Part shown: piece after piece, positions 22,843 through 36,367 of the stretch
Position numbering within the stretch: the first letter of the stretch is position 1
Layout of the letters: each line of letters opens with the position of its first letter
DNA from: Alnus glutinosa
Taxonomy: Eukaryota > Streptophyta > Magnoliopsida > Fagales > Betulaceae
Direction: 5' to 3'
DNA: 64,000 bases
Assembly (NCBI RefSeq): GCF_958979055.1
Contig: NC_084894.1
Coordinates: 20,925,616 to 20,989,615 of the forward strand
Notes under the pieces: generated by a model
What the model saw: only the letters and a program-made list of their open reading frames with translations
Told to the model about the DNA's origin: nothing
Databases searched by the model: none
Translations under genes and position numbers: made by a program

Positions 22843-23657
22843 ACGCTTGACAATTTTTGACACGACCCTTGAACCCGGCACGAATACGACACGAAAATAC
22901 AAGGTTTGGGTTTAGGGTAATCGGGTTTGGGTCAACCCGATTATGACACGATTATAACCCGTTTAATAATAATAAAAAAAAAACCCCCGAAACAAAGTTA
23001 GTAACAAACCCTAGCGGCTGCATCTTTTCTTTTCAGTTTTCACTGTCTTTCACGCCTCCTCTCCTTCAGTCGTTTCAATGGTTTCAACTTTCACACCTCT
23101 TTCAAGTATTCAAGTTCTTCAACAAATCGACCTTCTTCACTGTCTTCATACTTTCACTTCACCATCTTCACGCCTCCTGTTAGAGGATAAATCAGACCTG
23201 CAAAAGGATCCTCAAATCAAGGCACAAAATCCTCCAAGATTGATACTCTCTTTCTCAGATTCGTGCTCTCTCTCTCATAGCAGCATCTCTCATTTATTTC
23301 TGCAGAATCTTCTCATTGTTTTCCTCTCCAATATCTCCCTGATTTTCTCCATGTTTTAAGGGATATGATTGGATGCGATGCAATGGGCTTCACGCCTGTC
23401 TTCTTGGCTTCAATTCATGGCCATGGCTTGCTTGGATGCGATGGGCTTCACACTCGTTTTCTTCAAACGAATAGTCGATTCTTCACAACGGGTTACCTAG
23501 GTCGTGTTCGAGTAACTTGGTTAACAATAGGGTCGTTCTCGGGTTTAGGAATTCAACTCGATTAATAATTGGGTCGGGTTCGTGTTGGACCCCGATTGTG
23601 TAATCGGGTCGGTCGGGTTGACACGAACCCGACCCGTGAACCCGAATTGCCAAGCCT
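22843..23657. mobile_element. MULE-like MITE, complete copy of the 'gacacgaccc' family
   Basis: Ends acgcttgacaatttttgac and gaattgccaagcct are imperfect inverted repeats. A perfect 10-bp direct repeat, AGATTTAGGT (22833-22842 and 23658-23667), flanks it, in the range made by Mutator-like transposases. The inside begins and ends with gacacgaccc/cgggtcgggtt arrays around a CT-rich non-coding centre. It is inserted in the hAT element and so is younger. Confidence 0.8.
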
Positions 23658-23722
23658 AGATTTAGGTTTAGGGTTTTTTTGTTTCCGCTTTTATCTTATG
23701 CGTTGCTTTAGGTTTAGTTAAG

Positions 23723-23758
<36 letters not shown>

Positions 23759-24508
23759 CACACACACACAAATAAAGGCAATTAGCGGTTAGGCCTTTAT
23801 AAAAAACGCTAACCACCTTTGTAAAGTGGTTAATGGTTTTTAAGGCGGTTTTAACAGTTTTGCGGTTATATGGTTAGCGGTTATGGGTGGTTAACGGTTA
23901 TTGTGGGCGGTTATTTCACCCTTACCTCACTAAATGTAGGCCACTAAAAACTAGTTTTTTTGTAATGTTAAACTACTATCTAATTGTTAATGTGCCATTC
24001 AAATTACTAATTGTATTAATGTCTCCTTCTAAATTACCAAACAATGTCAATGTCCTCTAATGACAAAAATACCCTTCATAAAATTATATAAAAACCAAAC
24101 AAACAAAAAAAACAAAAAATTATTTTTTTCTTTTTAAAATTAGAAAAAATAAAAAAAAGGAAAAACAGAAAAAATAAAAACCAAGTTTTTCCATTTTTTT
24201 TTGTTTTATATAATTTTCAGTTTGGTCCACCCCTTAGATTTTCATTTTCTCGTTTTTTATAAAAAAAACTTGTTTTTTTAAAAAAATGTTTTTTTTAATC
24301 TTTCAAAAAAAAAAAAATCGTTTTTAATTTTTTTTTTTTAGTTTTAGTTTTTTTTTTCTCGAATTTATAAGGATATATTTGTCTTATTGAATTTTTTTTA
24401 AAGGTTATTTTTGTCTTTTTGTTGGCTTTAGAGGAGACATTGACATAAATAATAGTTTGAGAGCACATTGACAATGAAATGATAGTTCAAGGGATATATG
24501 TAATTTTC

Positions 24509-25097
24509 CATTCTCTTTTTTTTTTCCCCTATTATTAGCCCATTTGATTTATTGGCTTTACAATCAAAGGCAACCCTTTTTCTTTCTTTCAAACCTGTTT
24601 CTTTTTTCTTTTTTTCTTTTTCTGTTTAGATGAGGTTAAACCCAAATCTCTTACAATTATGATAAACTTTACCAAGTTTACTAGCCGAATAATGAAATTA
24701 AGAATATAAGAAAGACATTAACCCATGAAATATAAAATATTATTCGTATAGCTTCGATGAAAAATAATTTCAGCAATAAATAGGGATACAAAAAAGCCCA
24801 ATAACTATATAGGCCCATTCCTTCTCAGTGGAATTCAACGGCTAGTCACGGTCCACCCGCTAATTGACCGTTCACGCAATTCCATATTCAAATTTCAAAC
24901 ACAAAGCATTTAATTTTTCCAAATGGGCCCCGCCTCCGTGTCCCTACGCGACAGCAATTTGCGATCTTTTCTTCCGCACCCTCTTTGCTTTTTTCCTCCT
25001 CGTGTGTGTGTGTGTAAGAAAGAAAGAGAAGACAGAAGAAGTCTGAGAGAAAGCTTTGATTTTTTCTTCAGAGGGGAGAGAGCGAAGAGCGAGAGAG
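24509..25097. promoter_or_regulatory. Upstream region of the MAP kinase gene
   Basis: No gene is seen. The last 150 bp have the GC-richer, CT/GA-rich composition of a plant 5' leader (gtgtgtgtgtgtaagaaagaaagagaag). A promoter must lie here, but no TATA box can be chosen with confidence. Confidence 0.35.
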
Positions 25098-28386
<3,289 letters not shown>

Positions 28387-28770
28387 GCTCACCATCACCA
28401 ATAACTGTCCTTGTTTCCCTGGTTTGGTTCGCTGAAGTCCTGGTTAAAAAGATTGAGATTTTCGTTTGGAGAGAGTATACCATATACGTATACTATATGT
28501 AAACTTCTGAATAAGCATAGCATTTAGGGAGATAGGTTCTCCCTTCCTGTCTTGAGATGATGGATTGGCAGTTTGTGCTGGGAAGTTACTGGATTCATTC
28601 CTTTCTGGAATCCAGTGCTCACTGAGGCTTGGTATGCGTAAAAGAAGGCTATGTTCTATTATGCCTGTGATTTGTACATTGTAAATCCAATTTTACTAAG
28701 AGAAAAAAGAACTTAAAAAACAAGTGTTTGTATTACTCTGATGCGTGTTTGGAGATTATCTATTGTTTTA
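28387..28770. other. 3' untranslated/downstream region of the MAP kinase gene
   Basis: Probable 3' UTR. Possible polyadenylation signals occur around 28680-28720. Nothing else is recognised before the MITE at 28771. Confidence 0.4.
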
Positions 28771-29138
28771 GGGATAAATATATTTTAGCCCTCTAAATTA
28801 CTACCTTTTTTTTCGGATGGCTCCCCAAACTACCAATGCTTAGATTCTGGCCTCCCAAACTACTACTTTATGATTTTTTGGCCTCATTCGTTCATTTATG
28901 CAGTCAATTCTAAACAGAAATCTGAAAATACTCTTCATACACTTTGAAATTTCCACGGTTAAGGGAGAAGTATTTTCGGGTTTTTGGCAAATTTCTGTTA
29001 GAATTGATAGCATAAATAGATGAATAGGGCCAAAAAATCAGAAAGTGATAGTTTGGAGGGCCATAATCTAAGCATTGGTAGTTTGGGGGGCCATCCGGAG
29101 AAATGGTGGTAGTTTAGGAGTTAAAATATATTTAACCC
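28771..29138. mobile_element. Foldback MITE with 9-bp target duplication
   Basis: Long inverted arms of roughly 110 bp: the left arm gggataaatatattttag ... ccccaaactaccaatgctta, the right arm its complement ending taaaatatatttaaccc. Flanked by the perfect 9-bp repeat ATTGTTTTA (28762-28770 and 29139-29147), typical of Mutator-like elements. 368 bp, no ORF. Confidence 0.85.
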
Positions 29139-29444
29139 ATTGTTTTAAGATTACCTTGTCTCTCAACGGAATATAAATGCATTGAGCGTGTTGCCCCTCA
29201 GGGTTGTTTTGTCCGAGGATTGTTAGAAATTTAACCTGGCTCATTAATTAGGTTTATGCTTTATAAAACTTCATAGTGTCCAAAACTAACAGAAATATCA
29301 TGATAAGAATATAAGTTTAGATCAAATGACAAAATGATGGAGATGAGTTGACTTGTATTTATGAGATGATAAAATATGGCAAAACTGTTACCAAAAATCG
29401 GTTCACGTAGGAATGGACTTATTGGTTTACGTAAGAGCACGTAT

Positions 29445-29730
29445 TGTTAAAGTGTCACACATCGCCAAGAGATACATGACATGGACACTTTATAAGTCAT
29501 GGACACTCCTTCCCTTTCAATGTGTCTTTTGAATGTGAGCAAGGCTCATGGATTTTGACATGGTATCAGAGCAAGTTCCTATATTTGGCTAAAGTTGTCA
29601 CACGTGAGGAAACGTGTTAAAGTGTTCTATATCGCCAAGCGATACATGACCTGGGTACTTTATAAGCCATGGACACCTCTACTCTCTCAAGATGTCTTTT
29701 GAGAGTGAGTAAGGCTAATAAACTTTTACA
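29445..29730 (+). mobile_element. Complete TRIM (miniature LTR retrotransposon)
   Basis: Two 116-bp direct repeats, 29445-29560 and 29615-29730, each start TGTTAAAGTGT and end in ACA. Directly after the first comes the initiator-Met tRNA primer-binding site tggtatcagagc (29561-29572), and a purine-rich stretch (gtgaggaaac) precedes the second. Flanking 5-mers CGTAT (29440-29444) and CGCAT (29731-29735) are a target duplication with one change. Total 286 bp with a 54-bp interior and no coding capacity. The element must have been mobilised by another retrotransposon. Confidence 0.92.
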
Positions 29731-29735
29731 CGCAT

Positions 29736-30484
29736 AAAATACCAAAAGAGTTATTCATGTTTGAGTAAGTTTCAACAATACCATTTGTGAGTGGTTAATA
29801 AATAATAATACAATGTAATTTTATTGAAGATCCTTGGTTGCAAGGAAGTTATTGATTGGGAAGTTCGAGAGATCATGGGTAAATTATGGTGTGCAACCAA
29901 GGGATTAAGATCCTCTCAAATTACTTAATTAAATTCTTTCAAATTCAGACAAATAATTTAATAGGATCCTAATCCAATAAATATATATTATTACCGGATA
30001 AATTTATTTCTTGTTAATTATGGAGCAAAATATGAAATTTGACATGAGGAGACTGTTGTATGTCTTTTCTTTTGTTTTGTCCTATGAAGTATCAACAAAT
30101 GGGACAGCAAAATATGGCACTTTTTTTTTTTTTTTTCGTACGTAAGAACATACAAAGTATGTTTTATTAGGTTTCGACAATCTTTTAAATTGATATTAAT
30201 GATACTTATTTATTTTCATATGCATTGATAATATTGCTTAAAGATCAAATATAGAAAATCTATTTTTTTTATTTTAAAAAAAAAAAGGAATAATTTATGC
30301 TTTTCTTTTTTACTATCTTAAAAGAAATTCTTGAAATATTAAATATTGGGAAAATGTTTTTAAAAGCCTACGGATGTAAATAATTTATGTTCCTGAGACC
30401 AACTTGACAACTTCCATAGTTGTTGGGCAATTTGGCAAACGAAAGGAGATTTCCAGAGCTTTCCTCATTTTCCTCAGCTACAAG
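29736..30484. other. AT-rich intergenic DNA and promoter of the HAD gene
   Basis: No gene or element is recognised. T and A tracts at 30121-30136 and 30275-30287. Confidence 0.4.
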
Positions 30485-30658
30485 ATGAGCTTTGGAATTC
30501 TCAGAAGGGCTTCACAAACGCATCATCCCCCAAACACAAAGCGATTGCCGTCACTTCTTTCCCTACTATTTTCACGCTCCTTCTCTCAGCTTTGCTCGCA
30601 ATCCCAACGGTCATTCACTCAGCTTTTTCTCTGTTTTTTTTTTTTTTTTTTTTTTAAA

Positions 30659-30711
<53 letters not shown>

Positions 30712-33700
30712 AACAATGCTTTAGAGCTTAGTTTTGGTGCTTTGGTTCTGGGTCATTGAACTACAGGCCTTCTCTTGGTATTGCGTTCGACATTGACGGT
30801 GTCGTTTTGCGCGACCACACTCCTATCGGAGGCTCCCCCCAGGCTCTGAGAAGGTTATATGATGAGTCTGGTACTACCCTTTATGTGTTTCTGCAATATT
30901 TTGTTTATTTCACGTTTTTAAGATTGATTATTAGTTTGTGCCCAAAAAAATAAATTTCATTTTTCTTTGTCGTATTAATTTTAGGCACTTTTCTGCTCTT
31001 ATTTTGCAAGCAGGTGTTCTGAAGATTCCTTATGTTTTCTTGACAAATGGTAAGTCTCTTGGTGTCGTATCGAAGTCATGGGATTGAATTGTATCTCACA
31101 TTCTATGGCCCAGACATTGGACCAGAAGAAAGAAAAAAGCTGTGTTCTTCTTTTTGTTGGAAGTTGTATTAGGGAGAAACTGGATTTTGGATTTACATAT
31201 CGAGTCTTAAAAGTATTTTAAGTATGTGTATGATTTAGTAGTTAATATTGTTAGTGCTTTGATTTAACAGGAGGTGGTTTTCGTGAATCCAAAAGAGCTT
31301 TAGAGTTAAGTGAGCTCTTGGGTGTAAAAATTTTGCCATCACAGGTACAATTGTGAAGTTCTTCAGAAATATTTTTGAAGTGCTATTTTTCTCTTCCTTT
31401 TTCTATTGTCAACCATGTATGTCAATTTGCTAGGCACTCATGCTTGTTGAGTGATGACATGAATTTGTTATCATGTCAAAATGGATAGTATTTGACCACA
31501 GAACTCCTGGGCTTTTGTTTTTGTTTTTCTCTTTTGTATTGATTTTTGTTTCTCATCGTTTAAGTACAATTATGATTCAGGTGGTACAGGGCCATTCTCC
31601 TTTTAGACAGCTAGTGAATAGGTATGCTTTCGAACTTGGTATGCAAATCATCGATGTGCAATAAAGTCGAATATGATTAAATTTGTGCATGTGTGCATGG
31701 ATACTTGTGTATATCATTGTGTATTAAACAACATAAAGTTGGCAAGTACATAAGTTCATGCTGAAGTCATTGATGGGTTGAAGTTCATATCCAGGAAATT
31801 AAAGCACATGATATAAGGCTATGATGAAAGCTCAGGCATACACTTTCTTAAACCATTAGAAGCAACACATGCATTTAGATATGTGTATTTATCATATTCT
31901 ATTACATGTAACGTATGTGCCAGAATTTATAGAATAATGAAAGAATAGACATGCCAAACAAAGGGATACATCTTATGATATGTTACAACAATAAAATTAA
32001 TTTCAGAATCTTGATCCTGGGGAGAATAGAAAGCCTGAACTAAAATGGAGAATTGATTCATTTCATTGATAAGATCAAATTCACCTCTTTAATGATTACA
32101 TCTTGTGTTGTCCAGATATGAGAATGAATTCATTGTAGCTGTTGGAAAAGGTGAACCTGCTGCAGTGATGTTTGAATATGGATTTAAGTAAGGCTTTTGC
32201 CTTGTTGTATTATCTTTGTGATTCACATTGTTGAATGTCGTTGTATAAATTCTCAAATGTAATCTAAGGTGCCCCTGAATGACTTCTTGCTGATTGATTT
32301 TATTTGCAGAAACGTGATTTCAATAGATGAATATGCATCCTGCTTTGATGACATTGATCCACTGGCAAAATACAAAAAATGGACAACTAAGCCGATTCCT
32401 AATCAAAGTAGCAGTTTTGAGCAGATAGCTCCAAGAGAGAGTGTTTACTCGCAGAGAGTTCAGGCGGCATTTATCGTTAGCGATTCTGTTGATTGGAGCA
32501 GAGACATTCAGGTTATTCTGAACCGGCTGTTTATCTGATCATATGAACTTCTTTGATGTCATTTAGTAGGATGATTTCTTGATTTATGCATGCAGTATGA
32601 CATGTGGCCCCCCTGCCCCTGGATCTCAAGTGTAATATTCTTGGTATGGCAAACTTCTAAGTTCGCAGCTGACTAAAATAGATATTGGTATCAGGTTCTC
32701 TGTGACATTTTAAGAACCGGAGGTCTTCCTGGAAGGGAAATTGGACACCAAGCACCACTATATTTTGCACATGATGACCTTAAATTCCAGGTTAGTTGTG
32801 ATGAGTAGCGAAATTGATTTCTTGAGTGCCTATGTAACTATTCCTATTTAAAACTAACAATATACTGACAAGGTGTTGCCAAAGGTAGGCTACTTTTCCT
32901 TCTGAACGTCTTGGCTTGGGAGCTTTCAGAATTGCATTAGAATCCATTTTCAATAGGTAAGGCTAGAGAAAACACTTTAATTGATTATGGTATACTCTTA
33001 TATCATGTGTGCCTCCTATCTGAAATCACGCCATTTTTTGGGGGGTTGGTTTTTTGGGGGAGGGGGGGATAATCTGAATACCAGTCTTACGTAATGTCAT
33101 GCACTGTTCTACATGTACTATAAATATGCAGAATTCACCCTAATGCTCTGGAGTATACATCTTTTGGGAAGCCAAATCCATTTGTATTCAAGAATGCTGA
33201 AACTTTACTAAAGCAACTTGCATCATCTCTTGACCACGAACTACATGTTGTGAATCATGCAATTGATGGAAGTCATTTCAAGACACTATATATGATAGGA
33301 GATAATCCTTCAGTTGACATCAAAGGTGCCCAGCAGGTTTGTCTCTTGGTTTCACATTTTTGTGCATTGGGAATACTATTGGTACATAATAAGGATACCA
33401 CAATAGAATATTATATTTTGCATTTTCAGGCAGGACATCCCTGGTTTTCCATTCTGACTAGGACTGGGGTTTTTAAGGGAAAGGAAAATGATGCCGATTT
33501 TCCAGCAGACCTGGTTAGTGTTTGATGAACTCCTGTGTATTTTGCAAATCTAGTGTCATCTTTATTTTATCTTATAATTTTTTTTTTATTATTATTATTT
33601 TTCGTTCCTCCATTTATGTTTTGTGTGTGTGTGTGTTTGGGGGGGGGAGGGGGGAGAATAGCTTGGTCCCAATTCCACCTGAACGCTACCTCACCACTGG

Positions 33701-34649
33701 GCTGAAGAAGTGTTAGTAGAGAGTGCTGCTAGGGGTACTGCAATATTTATTACAATACCTTACAATTTGACATGTAAATGTCACGTCAGCTACTAAAGAA
33801 CTAAACTTATCACGTTAGCCACCCCTGAAGCCATTCTAAGCAAAACTCACTGTTAGAGTCAACCCAGATCTTGTGCCCTAATGCATCGCTAGAGTATGTG
33901 GCGGTTTCATTGGGCTGGTCTGTGCAAAACCCACCGCACCACCATGAACATGGGTCTTTGTCCTTCAAGGACAGCCAACCAATCAACCCACCTCCTTGAG
34001 GCTGTCCAATCACCACCCCATGATGCCGAAGCTCTGCACGAGGGTGCGTACCACGACAAAGGTGTATCGCACCGCGGCAGTTCACCATGCAGTCTGTTTT
34101 GCAATAGATTTGGTTCGCGACACAGCTGCACAATGCGCTGAAGCCACTAGATCTGGTTGGATCCTGTGGTGCTCAGCAGGGCGTCACAATGAAGGAGGAA
34201 CGCCTGGCTCAGCAGCACACTGCGATGCAGATCCGCCCTTCGGGGGTGGTTGCGACCACCCCTTCACCTCCAAGGGGGTGGGCAGCCACCCATGGGAGGG
34301 GGTGGCTGACCACCACTCAAAGATTATTAGTTACTTTGCTATTTTGATATTTTATATTTGTGTTTTTTTAAGGCTTATGCGGCACCTCTGAGCCACGTAG
34401 ATCAAATTTTTAGGAGATGTAGTAAAATTGTGTAGTACTCCAAATTTTGGGTTGCTTCTTAATCTTAAATTGTTGAAACAAAGAGGAAGTGGAGGCACAC
34501 TGAGCAAAGCTTCCCACATAAAATGGTTTAGATGAAAACTTGGTTGAAAATTATCTGAACTCCCTATGTTGCCCGTGCAGGTTGTTGACACCGTAGAAGA
34601 AGCAGTGGACTATATTTTGAGAAAGGAGTGCGCCTCATTAAATTTATAG
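30485..34649 (+). CDS. HAD-superfamily hydrolase (CECR5/HDHD5-like), probably mitochondrial
   Basis: Twelve exons: 30485-30609, 30767-30870, 31014-31049, 31271-31344, 31581-31621, 32116-32187, 32310-32511, 32695-32790, 32889-32956, 33132-33336, 33430-33513, 34581-34649; 391 aa, in frame throughout. The first exon encodes an Arg/Ser-rich, acid-poor leader (MSFGILRRASQ...) like a mitochondrial targeting peptide. HAD motif I is FDIDGVV, with nucleophile Asp50 and Asp52. FLTNGGG is motif II, KPNPFVFKNA contributes the motif III lysine, and MIGDNPSVDIKGA is motif IV. The family removes phosphate from small molecules; the substrate of this subgroup is not known to me. It resembles remembered Arabidopsis At3g45740. 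Intron 1 holds a T tract and an (AT)n run; intron 11 is enlarged to 1.07 kb by unrelated GC-rich DNA. Confidence 0.9.
30663..30709. repeat. (AT)n microsatellite in intron 1 of the HAD gene
   Basis: About 23 AT units, preceded by a long T tract. The YIYIYI-type ORFs here are artefacts. Confidence 0.9.
33714..34440. other. Probable insertion in intron 11 of the HAD gene
   Basis: GC content rises abruptly compared with the other introns, and several overlapping ORFs occur on both strands without resemblance to known proteins. The stretch ccacccatgggagggggtgg is a near-palindrome. A transposon is likely but no clear ends were found. Confidence 0.35.
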
Positions 34650-36367
34650 ATCCATACTTGTCCTGAAGGTTTGATTTTTTCTTTTTTTACTGAGAATTTG
34701 ATCATATTAAGGTGATTAAAGAAAGGAGAGATATATGGAGAAAGCAGTCTAGGTCTAGGATTGTTATCTAAACTAAACAACGATGACCTAGTTCCTGCTA
34801 GTTTTGCATAATGTGATGGAACTCATTTTGTTAACCATTTTCAAATATTTTCTGTAATGACATTGATTCATAAAAATTAATTTATTTAAAGGGCATTCTT
34901 TATTTTATTTTTATTTTTGTTGGAAAGTGGTGTATCATTTACCTTATCCCTTAATTTTATGTCTGCAATAGTTCAGAAGGAGACCAGGCTCCAGGTCGTT
35001 CAAGAATAATGCTATAATGGCGTCAAGTTTGTCCACCTTAGTGAGTGTAAGTCAGTTCTGTTTTCTGGTATGGATGTTATGATAATAAGTTCTGTCATCA
35101 TGTAGACGGTTATCTATTTCAGTTAAGAGTTTAAGTCTAGCACTACTGTGCAGTGTTTTTGTGACAATAGGTCTTTTATAGTTTATCACATAAAGGGTTA
35201 GGAGTTTATCTTTCAATAGGGGTAAGAATTCATCTCCAAGCCTATATATCTTTGTATTTCTCTTATTTAAGTTGTGAGTGATTAATAAAGTAACTAACTA
35301 GGCATAATTTTAATCACAAACCTTGTGTTTAAAAAATGTTTTAGTTCCCTTAGAATTTAAAAGGTTTAGGTTATCTGAGAACCTACGATCTAGCCCATTA
35401 TGTGTTTAAGAACCATTCACGTAACCATGGACATAAATTTTTGTGCTTCTCACATGCTAATTAAAAAAAAAAAAAAACCATGTACTTAATTTATGTTAAT
35501 TAAAAAACTGTGTTTCTCACATGTTAAGGCATAACTTTGTATGTTTATAAACTGGATTAGAGAAAATTTCTCCAAACTTAATTTGGAGGAAATTTCTGTC
35601 GGTTGGGGATTGGTTGAAGAGGGCCAAGGAAAGGGTGTACGGTGGTCAGTAGTTCAAGCAATGGAACCTGATTATTTCCTAAACCCAATTTTAGGGGATC
35701 TGAGTTTGAAGTCTGAAACCCTCCCTAAATTTTACAGTAGTCTTGCACCGAAGTTGGTAGAATATCAGACACTCCTTGCCAAACGCGGTTGGGCTCAGGG
35801 AAGGTTGGTAATTGGCTGCACTCAAATACCTTTTGTGGACTTCAAATTACTAAAGGCATACCACTGATAGCTCAAGTGCCAATTACCACTGATAGCTCAA
35901 GTGCCAATGGGTAATTGATATCGTACATATACTGATCATGCCGTTCATCACATGCACAATATTTTTTTTCATTTTTCCCTTTTCAAAACAAAAGCATTAG
36001 CGACTCAAAACACATAAAACTAAAATTTTCACCTCTATGTAACCACTCACATCATAACACTTTTACAAACAAAAAACAAAAGAACACCCTCTAAAAAGCA
36101 TTAAAAAATGGAGTGATTCCTTACAATTTCTGTTGTCATAAGAAGAAGAAGAAAGAAAGAAAAAAGATTGATTACAAAGTTAAGCAATGACTGCTGATCT
36201 TCCATTAATAATGGTGCTTACATGAATTCAATTTTCCAGGTAAAGAAGTTCGGACTCTCACTGTGTCATCGGAGTCTGTAATGACGTGTAATAGAAAATC
36301 AAAACCCTAGAACTTCGACAAAAGCATAGGATTACCTCAAACATTCACCTTTAGTCTTGATTTGTAA
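34650..36367. other. Intergenic DNA between convergent HAD and enoyl reductase genes
   Basis: Holds the 3' regions of both genes. At about 35862-35908 a 26-bp unit (accactgatagctcaagtgc...) is tandemly doubled. 35985-36110 is a copy of the dispersed repeat also seen at 1535 and 59200. A 108-codon ORF lies at 35541-35867. Confidence 0.5.
35541..35867 (+). other. Unrecognised 108-codon ORF
   Basis: An open frame starting MFINWIRENFSK and ending FKLLKAYH. Composition is balanced and not low-complexity, unlike most random ORFs here, and the interior (WSVVQAMEPDYFLNP, AKRGWAQGRLVIGC) looks protein-like. I do not recognise a family. No exon partners or supporting neighbours were found. It may be a gene relic or chance. 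Confidence 0.2.

Larger units (their letters stand above)
17668..23924 (-). mobile_element. hAT-family transposon
   Basis: Begins TAGGGGTGAAAA and ends TTTCACCCTTA, giving 11-bp inverted repeats with one mismatch. A perfect 8-bp duplication CCTCACTA flanks it (17660-17667 and 23925-23932), the hAT hallmark. Subterminal regions are rich in 'ggttagcggtta / aaccgctaacc' motifs at both ends. It carries a broken hAT transposase on the minus strand and two smaller elements. Total length is 6257 bp, and it sits inside the CACTA right end. Confidence 0.92.

Noticed and set aside
23078..23565. ORFs inside the MULE-like MITE
   Set aside because: CT-rich translation with no domain; located within a non-autonomous element.
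33810..34391. Several ORFs on both strands in intron 11 of the HAD gene
   Set aside because: Overlapping frames in GC-rich DNA; the flanking exons splice together in frame across it.
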